Origin: Clitopilus passeckerianus
Taxonomy: Eukaryota; Basidiomycota; Agaricomycetes; Agaricales; Entolomataceae
NCBI GenBank assembly: GCA_944990035.1
Contig: CALYLX010000112.1
Span: forward strand, 992,001-1,056,000
Length of the DNA: 64,000 nt
Reading direction: 5' to 3'
In this document: positions 11,714 to 23,523 of the stretch, piece by piece
Numbering within the stretch: the stretch's first letter is position 1
How the letters are laid out: every line of letters starts with the position of its first letter
Program-made: the position numbers and the translations under genes
Notes under the pieces: generated by a model
What the model was told of the DNA's origin: nothing
The model's input: the letters and a program-made list of their open reading frames with translations, nothing else
The model's database searches: none

Positions 11714-14700
11714 ATGGCTGCGCCAGGCGTCGAGGTTACTGCAGAAATGAAGAACACAACCAAAGATACCCAGATATCGACGTCGCCAGCTCAACCGACA
11801 CAAGACGAATCTGAAAAGAATGCCAATAAGCCACTCAAGACCTACACTCGACAACAACTCCTTTTGTTATCTAATTCTCCACTGGTTAAGCCTCCACAGG
11901 GAATGCCTGAGCTTAAAGATTGGTTTGGGTAGGTCTCCTTGTATGATTATTTTATCCACAATTCACCGTCAAAAAAACTCAGGGATAACGAACAACATGC
12001 CCATCATAAAAATACAGAACCTCCAACTCCTAACAGCGCAAGAGAACGCAGGTGCGCTGGGATTGATTAAATTTTCGATGATTTAAATCTCAATACTGTC
12101 ATTTTTCAGATTTCGGCGCGACCAAGAAGACGGAGGTCAGTCCATTTACTGCAGCAACCAGTAGTTGTAGCTTAAACAGGCCACATACTCCAGACTCCCA
12201 TTCAAGAAATAATTTCAGACCGACAGCTTCACAGCCATCGCAAATGGGCAATTTCAAGCACCATTCTTTACGTTCCAGTGACAGGGATCGGGATCGTGAC
12301 CGGGATGGTGACAAGGACCGCGACAGGGATGCAAGGGATAAAGACGGTCTCCGACATGTCAGTGTTCCTTCTAACACATGATTCCTATTGACACTAACAC
12401 TCAATATACAGCTCTCCGATAAATACGATCGTGACAGGCTCTCCTCTCATCCTTCCGGACTGCGGGGGAAAGATAGGGATGCAGCCTCTCAGTTAGCGAA
12501 TAACGGGTCAAACAGGCTCGCAGCACCAGCAGCGTCGTCCGGAGCTTCCAGGCGCTCAGACAACCGTGAAACCCACAAGAAGAAGGGTGGCGACGAAGAC
12601 TGGAGGCGTGGTCAGTTTTGTTTGTCTTCTTAGATATGTTAAATGCTTATGAATATTAGATACCCGCTCCTCGAGAGACGATCGTGAGTTCTACCTCATA
12701 CACTGTAGTCTTCATTCTTCCAGAACTAAAAATTCAAATTCAGGGTCCGAAGGTAGCCGTAGGGATAGAGAGGACAGGGAACGACCACGCTCCCGAGTTC
12801 GTGACCCCTCACGCTCCAGGCGGGATCCATCTACATCTCGACGAGACCGAGATGATCCTAGACGTGATCGAGAGGCTGACCGGGAGAACGAAGATGACCC
12901 GCGCCACTGGAGGGATGATGGGAGGCGCGACGAGCGCATGGCAGCTCGTCGCGCAGAACGAGAGCGCGAACGCGAAAAGGATCGAAATCGCGACAGAGAG
13001 TCTGCTTGGGAGAATGGGGACCGCAGGTGGGCGTCGGGAGATGATCGTGACTCTCGGTCTAAGAAAGGTGGCGGAAGGGATAAGAAACCAGACGATGCTA
13101 GAGATCGTGACGGTCGTGGGGACAGGGAGAAGGAGAAGGAGCCCGCATGGATGGAGACCTACGTGCCAGCACCTGGCTCAGGCGCAGGTATTCTTGGAGG
13201 CAAAAGCGAGGGTGAAATTGACGGTATACAGGCCTGGAAGAAGGAACGGAAGGAGAAAGAGCAAAGGGAGCAAGAAGTCTTGCTCGGAGTCAAAGCCAAG
13301 GTTGACGAACCAGCTCATGTTTCGAGCGCGGCTAAGCCTGCAGAACCCGAAAAGCCCTTGGACGAAATACAACTATTCAAGATGCTCATGAAAAAGGAAG
13401 AGGAAAAGAAGAGGACTGAAAGTCCGACACCACCTGCTCCTCAAGCTAATGCAGCGCTCAAGACAGGCAAGTTCTCCTGAACGAGATGGTTTCGCTGTAC
13501 TGATTTTATAATAGATTCAGCCAGTCTCGCTTCATCTGGTGCCCCAGCCGAGCATCTGCCGGGCCAGCCGCTTCTGTCTCTTCTGAATTCCAAGGGCTCG
13601 GAGTCTACGCCAACGTCGGAAATTGTGGGCAACGACTTGCCACGTTCCCTGCCTACCAAGCTTCAAGATCCAGCCATTCAACAAGCCATTCCTGCTGTCA
13701 CTTCAGCGGAACGTTTGAACGCTGAATCAACCGGTGGCCAGTTTAATCCCCCAGCTGGTTCCAGATTGTTGGCCTTTGCTCGGTCATCACAGGCTTCCAA
13801 ACCTCTACATACAACCGAACAACCCCAATTGCAAGCTGGTAGGGGACTAAAACTGCTTGTTTTGCGTCAGTCCTAATAACGGCTTTCCAGCGAGATCAAC
13901 TCCACCAAATTCATCTCCAGACCCAACGCAACAACTTGCTCATAAACTCAATAGCCTTCAACCTTTTGCTGGGTTCTCGCATTTCGAGGAGCAGCAACGG
14001 CTTGCATTTCCACCTGGCATGGAGGCGCAACGTGACGGTTTCACAGACCAACACAGGCACATAGACCAGAATTCTCTTACTCCTCACATTGAACAGACTA
14101 TGGTTCAGGACATGGACAACGCTGGTCTTCCCGCCATGAAAGGCAGCCGTTTCGCCAAGTTCTTCGATGGCAAAGGCAAAGACTCTGGACCATCCATGCA
14201 CCAGCATGAGGGCCACTTACCTCCCTCCACCTCGCCTGGCCCTGGAAACCAGAGGCAAAACCATGGCTTTAACAATCTCCACAGTGCTTCACCCGACGCG
14301 CACGATGGACGAAATATATGCCATGCTGAGCAACTCTGGAAGAGGTTCCTCGCAAGCATCGCCCCTCAATACTCATGCTCCCTTCAACCGACAGCCTCAG
14401 CACAATCTCCATCTATTGCAGCAGCAACTCCAGCATCAACAGCAGCAACAACAACAACCATGCTGGCAGGCTCGAGCCACTGTACGAAAGTCGTCTAGAT
14501 GACCGCTTCGTGCCAGACGGGATGGTTCCAGGCCTACGAACAACTATGCCCCGAACTCGGGAGCCCATAGGAATGTATGAGGGCTTAGATGAAGGCGTAC
14601 ATTTCAATAACGCTAGCCAACGACTCCCGCTTCAACGTGGACCAGACGCCCACTTTACAGCCGTTCCACCCAATCTCTACCACCAGGGCATCCGCAACGG

Positions 14701-15300
14701 CAATGTGCATATGCATCAGCAACCCCCCTATAGAGGAGGTCCTTCACCTATCTCCAATCAGCATGGCATGCATCCTGGTAACCAGCCACAACGGCTCCCT
14801 CCTGGTCTTGCGAACCTCGGAGGTCGCCCTCCCACGAACCTTCTCAACTTCTGGGCATGCCTGGCCTCCATGGCGGACTGATCAATGGATCGGGCGGGCA
14901 GCAACCATTCAATGGTGGTTTCCCTCCCAGTGGAAATACGGGTTTTGCTGGACCTCAGATACGTGGCCCTCTTCACCTTCCAAACACGGGCCAGCACCAG
15001 CAACTGGGTAGTCATATGACTATGGAAATGCGAGGCAATAACCAGAATCAACAATTTGGAGGTTTGGGCGGGCTTGGAGGTGGCTTGAGAACCAATGGAT
15101 TCCCTGGACAACCAGGTTCTGGAGGCGGCCAGTTACTGGGTTCTCTTCAGCAGATGCGACAGCAGCCACAGCAGCAGTTACCTCCTGGGATGATTCCTCA
15201 CCTTCTACCGCAGATGCATCAACAGGGTGTATCGAGCCAAACCAATCAGCAGTCTCACGATTTAATGGCGCTTCTTATGGGTGGATCCCATCGGGAGTGA
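11714..15300 (+). CDS. 4E-T-like eIF4E-binding protein (Arg/Asp- and Gln-rich)
   Basis: Probable translational regulator resembling metazoan eIF4E transporter. Near the N-terminus YTRQQLLLLSNSPL fits the eIF4E-binding rule Y-x4-L-hydrophobic. Later blocks are FRRDQEDG, LSDKYDRDRLS, a long Arg/Asp/Glu repeat region (about 12270-13140), EPAWMETYVP, GSRFAKFFDGK, a Gln run and a Gly/Gln/Pro-rich tail ending LMALLMGGSHRE. Introns include a GC-AG intron at 13467-13520 and one at about 12135-12178 whose use needs one extra G before it. Further frame changes near 14290, in the CAA/CAG run near 14450, and near 14850 cannot be introns; each is mended by one base. The start at 11714 is the first ATG and lies 114 bp from the divergent LYR gene. 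Family assignment rests on motifs, not on overall identity. Confidence 0.65.
14402..14462 (+). repeat. CAG/CAA tract coding poly-glutamine
   Basis: Clustered CAG/CAA codons give a Gln-rich run in the 4E-T-like protein. The reading frame changes inside this tract (Gln upstream, Asn in the other frame downstream), as expected for repeat-length variation or miscounting. Confidence 0.6.
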
Positions 15301-18061
15301 AAGTGTTCTTAAAGACATTATGGACGTTGGGGTTTTACAGGTCCGTTATATGAACGCTTTGACGACCATTATTCTTCCTCTTTTCTACTCAATTACCCTT
15401 TCCGGTTTCTCACAATCACTTTCGTTCGGTAAATTTCTTCTTTTGTCCCGTCAAAACTCTACATACATACCTTCTTGTACTGGCATATAGCTTTATCTAA
15501 TTGATGGCTCTTGCGACCTGTCGCTGGCAATTTCGCACGTCTCGCATAGTTGTTCGGGACCCCCGATTTCAAGAGGTTTCTTAGAATAACAACACAGCAC
15601 CCGTTCGACAACTCTAACTCCTTCAAACCCCTTTGGTATTTCCCAGAATGGAAGTCGAGGCCTTCTGAAGAACCCCATATCAGCATCACCCTTCGAAGCT
15701 ACTGGGCTGTGAGGCGTGTTTGTCCACGGTTTTCAGTTAGCCATCCTGCAACCAATCATCTCACACAGATAGATGGATTGTTAGGAGACAAGACGACCAT
15801 TGAAAGGATCAAGAAACGACAATTACACCCCACCCTTCCATAATGGCGGTGTCATATTTCAATTATCGGGGGTTGTCGGCGGTTTGTGATAGTCTATGAT
15901 AGTCTGTGGGCGTCACAGAACACATGCTACTGCCAGATCATGGCCCTTGTGAGACGATTTACCAAATTAAAGCCTGAGACTGTATTTCTGCGGTGCTCCA
16001 TTGATAGCAGAGCGCTATAGTGTGGATCAAATCATGTCAAGACCCGAGTGTGGTGTGCCCTCAGCAACCTAAAGCATGCTGCTCATTGTCTACAACTCAC
16101 GGATACATACAGCTAGGAGCCCTTGCGGCTAGAATGCTTGAGCCAGGTTCCTATGAGCTCATGCCGGGCAGAGGGATGCACACGGATGATGAGAAGACTA
16201 CAATTTGCAATAACGTGATGATATGGGAGAACAAGAAACTCCGAGTCTGGCGCAGACTACTTGGACCGGTGCCTTGTCGAGAAGCGAGAATCAGACATAT
16301 TATGACCATGATACCTATCTGATGCATTAGTGGAGTCCTGCATTCTGCGAAGATTGATTTTTGCAAGGACAACCCCTTCCAAGTATGGCCTTCGCATCAG
16401 AACGATGGTCACAGGCAGATCGCCGGCAGCTGTACACAGGAGATACAATATGCCCGCAGTGGATATGTATACGGTGGTATCGAAATCGCCGGTCCTCTGG
16501 GCAAAAACTCGATATAATACAAGAAAGCCTAGGCTCCCTGGTTGACATTCAACTAGCGGCAGTTGCAACGTCGAGTCACTAAGTCCGTGCTGACGGGAAG
16601 ATTGTGGCGGTTTCAGGCTTACCAGCCTGAACGCTGGGTATATATGAGGTAATTGGCCACAGTGCGCTGGCAGGTGCCGCAGAGGTGGGGGCCGGTAAAT
16701 CAATATGATGAAGGGTATGGGAAGGTATTGGCATGTGATGCGCTCGATAAGAAGTGACTGATGGAGAGGCTGAACGCTCGAGGGACAGGTTTAAAGCCTT
16801 TTGAAAATGTACTATCGTCTGAGTGAGCCAAAGTTTTGTATGGAAAAATGAAATTCAAGTCGACAGAATTGAACCCAAACACCCTCGTCCGAAGAAAGGA
16901 AGCAAATTCGGTGATCGAATCGTCAGGAGATGTGGGTTACGTAATAAGCCAAGTGAGATGTGATGACATCTGTGTCTGCCTGCAGGCAGAAAACGTGGTG
17001 CGAAGGGTATCAAAACAAGGGAAGGAAGAAATTCATCTGAACCTGGGAATTAGCGAACGCGACCTTGAACGCATTGCACTAACAGCGCCCTACAAAAAGT
17101 CGGCCTGCTTTCGTGCGCGAGCCCCAACTTTTTTTCTCTCTCTTCCATCGCTCTGTCCCTCGGTCAGTCTGTTATACTCAAGGCCCCTTCAAGTACGCGT
17201 CGCTGATAAGCTCAACAGCTACCCCATCGACAACAGGCTTGGTTCATTCCAAGCTCCTGAAGACTCGATAACAGCACACTCGACTCGTGGCATTACAATA
17301 GCCTCAGTCGTGAGCTTTTAGCCTCGACTTTCCCTACTCACCCCCAGTCACTCTTTTGGTTCCAATCGTTGCAAGTAATACTACATTTCCCTAATCCGAC
17401 TACACCAATCACTAACAATCCGTGCTTATCCTCTGTAAGTTTGGATTTTCCAGCTGTATTTCCGCGTTTACTAAGATATATATTACTCCAGAGGTCCCCC
17501 TAATTTTTGCTGGTAAGTAACATTTACTACGTCATGATAAGGTGCCTGCTCGTCGTGGAACGTGTAAAGCTGTGGGAACGATGGGAAACGGACCGAGGAG
17601 GACGGAGATAGACCGAATGTGAAAATGAGGGAGTAGGCCATGCTGGGATTTGTGATGGTTACTGTCCGAGTGTCCCCATTTGGTGGCCCATTTTTATGTT
17701 CCGACTGTGCTCGACGTCTTGTCTTCAGGCGACTCTTTCATTCCAATTGCCACCATCCCTCACGACTCTTTTGACGCTGACGACTCACTCATTTGTTTAT
17801 TTTTCTCTCTCTTTTGCATACAGCCATCATCATCGCATTTAGCAGCAAGTCCCGCAATCACCAGCTATCGATTCGTCGTCGCATGTTTTTTTGATCTTAA
17901 TTGTGAGTCTCGAGTCTCTTGTTTCGATTCTGTCAGAGTACGATTTATTCTTTGTGTAATTGTGTTGAATTGCAACGCCAATGAGCTTTGTTTACTGCTA
18001 AACTAGATGGCCATTCGTTTCTACTGCTACCATTATGTTCTTTACTCTTTCTCTCATTATG
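15301..18061. other. Gene-poor interval upstream of the cyclin gene
   Basis: No ORF here has recognisable domains or protein-like composition; the longest (16257-16703 minus, 148 codons) is not convincing. From about 17100 the DNA becomes pyrimidine-rich (TTTTTTTCTCTCTC at 17130 on) and holds GT...AG pairs, consistent with a long, possibly intron-containing 5' leader for the cyclin gene. Several upstream ATGs lie in it. No tRNA or snRNA signature was seen. Confidence 0.5.
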
Positions 18062-19917
18062 CCTTCTGCCACCTCGACGCCGTGTTCTCATAAACACCCT
18101 CCTTCCAGCCTGCATCAGTCACCACCGCCCAGATCCATTGCTCGAGAAATGAAAGACGTCGCGACTGCCTCTATCAGACAATCTCGCAACCCCTGGTCTA
18201 TCCCAAGAAGCGTCCATCGCCTCATGGCGTTTCAAAAGCTCAGTCACACAAATCACCCCTCCTTCCTCTGAACGGGGTCCCCCGAAAATCTCCCCGCATT
18301 AACAAGGCGGCTCTTGCTATTCAGCGTCAGCGTGAAGCACAGATATCTGCGCTTCGTCGCGAGGGCATTCTCCTCGAAGAAGAGTATCGCGATGAGATTC
18401 GCTGCTATATGCATGACATGGAGGTCAGTTCGCACCGCTGCCGAGTTTCTCTCATGGCGGGTTTTCTGACATGACCTCCTTCATCGATTCAGCGGTGTAC
18501 AATGTCGTCAACACAATCAATGGACCAACAGCCGGAGATTCGTTGGCACATGCGGCCTTGTCTTGTCGATTTCCTTGTAGAGATCCACTTTACCTTCCGG
18601 TTACGTCCGGAAACCCTCTACCTTACCCTCAACATCATCGATCGGTATGTCTCCCGGCGGATCGTCTACATCAAGCACTATCAACTCGTTGGTTGTGCGG
18701 CTTTGTGGATCGCAGCCAAGTTCGAAGACGCCAAGGAACGTGTCCCCACTGTCCAAGACCTCGTTCAAATCTGTCGTGACACTTATGAGGAATCCGCCTT
18801 TATCCAAATGGAAGGCCATGTTCTGTCTACCATTCAGTGGACTCTAGGTCACCCTACTGCTGAGGCTTGGTTAAGGCTGATGTGTTGTGGTCCTTGCATG
18901 GAGGAGCCCAAGGTCCAACACGTGGCTCGCTTCCTGATGGAAATCACTCTTTTCTATCGAGAGTTCGTCAAGTACCCGCCTTCCTCTATCGCCCTGGCAG
19001 CTCTCACGTTAGCGCGCTTCTTGTGTGGGAAGCCACGCCGTGTATGGGAAGAGACCGATGAATGCATCGAGGTTGTCGAGCATCTCGACAATCGTTTGGC
19101 GAAGCACGTCAACGACCTCTCGGAGACGCTGGTCAAGAAGTATTCCTACGCCTTCTACTCCAAGGCTGCAACAGTCGTCGTCCAAGCCTACCTTCAAGGT
19201 GTCAGGTTCACGCGGCCAAGCTACACGTCTCTCCCCGTTACCCCCAAGCGTGTGTCGCCATACGCCGTCAGCACTCCAACCAGCTGCTCGACCTCCGTGT
19301 CAGACATGTCTGATGATATGCCTCTCACCCCAATAACGCCGCCATTCTCGAGTGACTACATCTCAACCGTCTATTCATCAGACGACAAGGAGAACTATTC
19401 GTCGCCCTCCACCTTTGAGCCTGTTATCAACAAACTACGCGTCGAGTCGGTGCCGGAACAATATCTCCCACACGATTTCGTCACGTTCGGCAGGTCAGCG
19501 CTGCATAACATCAACAATCTGTCCCCCGAACTACGATGGTGTCATAGCAGTCCTTTTCTACATAATTGGGTCTCGCACATAAAGGTCTTTCTTGTGTCTT
19601 CAAAACGCACCGCAATACAACATCAAAATGTAATATCACCCGTACAATCGCAACTGTCATTCAACGCACCATTATTTTTTTGCCTCAACCATGCATGCAT
19701 TCATTTCTTCTCTTCTCCTCTGGCAATCGTCTCGTTATCAGCATCCGCATCACACTCTATCATGGCAGGCTTACAACCTATTCAAGAGCCACAGCGATTG
19801 TTTGGCCGCAGAAATCATCCGGATCTCAAGGACTCTCGTATTCGACGTTCCTCGTCCCAGCAGCCAACCGTTCTTCTCGTATCGGTCGCTCGTATTGTTT
19901 ACCGTATCCCTTCCTGA
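18062..19917 (+). CDS. G1-type cyclin (cyclin-box protein, Puc1/Cln-like)
   Basis: Cyclin expected to activate a Cdk at G1/S. Exon 2 holds an N-terminal cyclin box: IRWHMRPCLVDFLVEIHF, then the MRAIL-like helix, YQLVGCAALWIAAKFED and KERVPTVQDLVQIC. A C-terminal helical half follows (HPTAEAWLRLMCC ... FLMEITLFYREF) and a Ser/Pro-rich tail. One intron is clear (18424-18492), joining HDME to RCTMSST. The N-terminal 70 codons need one frame change near 18150-18200. The start at 18062 and the stop at 19917 are both uncertain; the last 100 codons look like 3' UTR read through, and the true end may be near 19520. An unusually long pyrimidine-rich leader precedes the gene. Confidence 0.8.
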
Positions 19918-21324
19918 GACTCTTTTCGCCGCAATTGTCTTGTTACTATATGCACTCAATCATCCAATCCCGTAGCACTACCATCACTTGTCGACAGCCG
20001 CACACCACATCCGTTCTTTTCATCGCTTTAAAATTTATTTTATTCCTCTTTATCGTAAATTCACCTCCCCCGCGCCCCTTCTCATCCTCTGCATTGTGTA
20101 TACGAACATTGTCAATCATTGTACATATCTCTTGTTCGTCTACTTCACGTACATACACTGGGGCCTGTTCTTTAGTTACCATACTCGCATACCTCCATCC
20201 AACAACAACGGACTGTCAACCCATACCACTACCTGCATTTCAGAAGCCTAACGGGCTTTTGGTGCGTAGCATCGGTCCGCAACTTGTTTACCTTCACCAA
20301 CGCAATTTCTGAATTATTATTGTGATTTTGTGTAACCCTCTTGCCTTCAGCCAAGCTTCTGGCGCAATCTTTACCGCCTATCACACGGACAGGGTATCGA
20401 CCATATTGCTCTGCGCCCAGGGTTTTTCTCCATCGTATGCCGAATTCTCCGAGCCGCATATACGCAGAATTGTTGCCGTACCCTTGTCTGATCTGAGGGT
20501 CCGCAAGCTTCATTCTACCGATAGGAAGCACACCAGATTCAATTGATCATGGTTCTACAAATTCATGCCTAAGGGCAACGCCGTCCTGGGGGGTCCAGGT
20601 ACTGCAAAGGTAAAGACAAGGATCTTACTCTGCATGAATACTTGCCCTGTTTCTTGTTCTCGTAAAAAGTTGCTCCACCTTTGCTTGTTCTGTTCTTATC
20701 GTGGTGCACACGATTGTCACTAATTACACAATTGCTAGGTCAATGTCGCATGCTTTCCAGACTGACAGGCAGAATGGATGCAGTGTGCCTGGGTCGGTAC
20801 TGCGGGGCCACCGCGGCAAGCCACACCATACCAGTTTAAAGCATGTAGCCGAGGGTTTCATGTTGCGAATGTGTAAACTCGGTGATACGTCTTGTCTGCC
20901 TCTTGGAAACCGTCACATCTTATGGACACGGTTATGTCGGACAGTATGCAATGAATCTATATCTATGCACCTTCAGGCTTGTGCGTCATCATTTGGGCTT
21001 TCACGACTCACGAGGTTCCTCCACCTTATTTGATTTGAACATAGGGACTGTGTAAAAGGTGGCGAGATCTGAAAGGTCTAAAGGCGCCGAAAGCTCAGCT
21101 GATCATTGACCTAGCCATTGGGACTCAAGTCTGCCGCCAAGTCGAAAGATAAATGGCTAATTGTTACTTTTCCATTTCTGAAGTCAACGACTGGTTACAA
21201 GCCTTCAAAAACATATATACAGAATAGATTACAGTTGGTCTCCGTTCATCTCCTTCTCGCACGATGTGCCACAAAGAAAATGCACACCATCCCACGGCAT
21301 TCAGGTCGCATGACAGGTAGCCCA
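19918..21324. other. Intergenic interval with no supported gene
   Basis: This contains the 3' UTR of the cyclin gene and downstream DNA. ORFs here (for example 19566-20312 plus and 21118-21681 plus) have noncoding composition or lie antisense to the oxidoreductase gene. No RNA gene was recognised. Confidence 0.5.
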
Positions 21325-23246
21325 CTACTCAAGCACCCAGGTTTCTCCGTCCTTTCTGATGCCGACGGGTCGTTTCTGGTCCAAGCTTATTCTGCCGGCA
21401 TTCAAGATCGCTGTCGTAAGCACCGTGTTTGCAATGGTCGGCAATCCGTGTTTGTCGAAGTCCCCATGTTTGCTTTCCCCAGAATTAACACTGAGCGCAG
21501 CGTCGATGAACTTCTCAATCGAGATATACCCGTATCCGCGTTGACCATCGAAATGGCCGCTTTCGGAGGGAGAATACTTCATGCTGTTACAAGGATAAAA
21601 ATCAAAACAATCAGTTTCTCTCCTCTACGAAGCGGAGCGCTACTCTCCACTGAATTACTGCCGCCGGCAGTTACTCACTAGAAGGGATTGTACCAGCTCT
21701 TGCCGGTCTCGTCAACCGTGACGTCGTATCCGCGATGGGCTTGGTCGACATTGATATCCCCCTAGAACGATCTTGTGCTCAGCTTTCTAAAACGATCTGG
21801 ATTACCACCGCCGACGAACCTTCTCAGCCATATAATACCAGTGCTGAGCCGAGTGGACCCCAGCCTTGAGAGGCGCAGTCCAGCTGGCGGTGTATACACC
21901 GGTTCCCTTATGCTTGGGGCTCTTGATGGACTGCCAATCGACTAGGAGCGTGATTGTGTCTTCCGTCTGTGGTACGCAGTTGTAAGGCTCGCTAGTCGCG
22001 ATTCCGGTTGCAGCGCTGGCAACAACGCGAGTAGGGACGGCAATATCTTGGAGGATCCAGCAGCAAATGTCAATATGATGTGACGAGAGGTAATAGCTAG
22101 GGGGGAACGTTCGGAAGTACTCTCAAGCTCTCTCACAGTCACCCCACCTGATGTCAGAATCTTTTCCAGCCCAAGCACGGAAGGTCTCTAGCTGACTCTT
22201 CGGCTGGCTCATCCAGGCATTGAAGAAATTGAATTCGCCGAGCGTTGCAGCCCGGGCCTTGGCATCGCTGTACACTGGGTCAAAGCTGATGGATACATCA
22301 TCAGAGCCGCATCTAGAAATTGACTGCTCTCTCAACTCACCGCTTGTGATGTTCGACAAAGCAGACAACACCCTTCTTCCTGGCCGCCTCAATGAGATCG
22401 TTGTGGTGAGAGAGCAGTTGGGTAGCAGGCTTGGTGACAAGGACGTGGAGACCACGTTCGATCGCATACAGAGCAATGTGATAGTGAGTGCCTGGTGGCG
22501 CAAGTCAATCTCTCCGACCAAAAGGAGCGACAATATTTCCTCACTGTCGGGGGTGAAGATGATGACAGCCTCTCCAGAAGACATCTTGTCAATCGCGGCT
22601 TTGTCTGGGCAATGTCAGTTTCGGGACTAAATGGAAGATCATCGGACTAACAAGCTTTGGATCAACCTTGTTCTCGTCTGGGAAGGAGTCGAAGCTTTTT
22701 TGGCTTGAAAGGACAATTTAGGCGGGGAAATTTATCGAAAACTCACGAAAGATCCATGTCCTTGTAAACTCCACCGATGTTTTGGTCGAGATGTTGCCTA
22801 ATAGCAGGGAATTTGGAACCACTAACGCCGACCATTCCCAATTTATCGACCTATTCAGAGATTTAGATATTTCAAAGAGAAGGATACCAGCAGATCTTAC
22901 CTTGCCACGTCGACGGAGGTCGAAGAGGGTTAGACCCACAACCTATCGTCCGCTTAGACGTGATCGATCTTGTAGTTTATGCAGAGCTTACGCCAATCTG
23001 AGTAAACGAATGAGATTAATCACACCAAAGGGAACTTGGGAGATGATTCTACCTTTTTGTCGGACTTGGATGCGCCAGAGCCAGTCCATCCAGTTGTGTA
23101 CTCGCCCTAGATTCGACAATCTCTGAGAAATAAAATCTTTCGAAGGCAAGGTTGATCTTACAGTACCGCCTATAACGAAGGTCAACCAAAGTGTGGGTTC
23201 AGCTCAAATAATACTCACACATGAGAACGTTGAGTTTAGACGCCAT
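21325..23246 (-). CDS. Gfo/Idh/MocA-family NAD(P)-dependent oxidoreductase
   Basis: Predicted sugar- or polyol-type dehydrogenase with a Rossmann fold. Thirteen coding exons run from 23246 to 21325. They include an 8-nt exon (23162-23169) and a 6-nt exon (22992-22997, Ile-Gly) inside the nucleotide-binding segment (GTGEYTTGW ... [18 protein letters not shown]). [21 protein letters not shown] carries the EKP-like lysine of the family in the form TKP. The C-terminal half has [14 protein letters not shown] [10 protein letters not shown], then [17 protein letters not shown]. At 22654-22656 the exon before the 47-nt intron lacks one base (AAAG for AAAGG). The substrate cannot be told from the sequence. 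A TATA element lies 48 bp upstream. Confidence 0.85.
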
Positions 23247-23293
23247 GATGAATCGAAGACAAGTTTAAGGATCGAAGAACTCGATTGCCAGAT

Positions 23294-23301
23294 ATTTTAT
23301 A
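23294..23301 (-). promoter_or_regulatory. TATA box of the Gfo/Idh/MocA gene
   Basis: TATAAAAT on the minus strand, 48 bp upstream of the ATG at 23246, well placed for a core promoter element. Confidence 0.5.
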
Positions 23302-23523
23302 CTTTCATCTGAAGGATCGCCTACGGCCCGCCGGATTTATCGGACCGTGATTAACCGTGCTTGGATCGTGGGAGAAGGACCGGTGGACCGCGTATAGCCA
23401 CACAGGAACTTGGATCCACGTGGGAAAAGCATGTTCTTCCTGACGTCACACGTGTTTCCCAGTCAAACTGATTCTGCCATTAGCTTGAACTTCTTTTCCG
23501 CCACTGCTAAGTGCAATCTTCTC

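Noticed and set aside
12260..13140. Arg/Asp repeat region taken as an SR splicing factor
   Set aside because: No RRM is present and the flanking blocks (eIF4E-binding motif, SRFAKFF) fit a 4E-T-like protein better.
16257..16703. 148-codon minus-strand ORF in the gene-poor interval
   Set aside because: No motif, atypical composition, and no intron or promoter context typical of genes in this window.
19566..20312. 248-codon plus-strand ORF downstream of the cyclin gene
   Set aside because: Composition (Ser, Thr, Cys, Ile from T/C-rich DNA) looks like 3' UTR; no domain and no conserved block.
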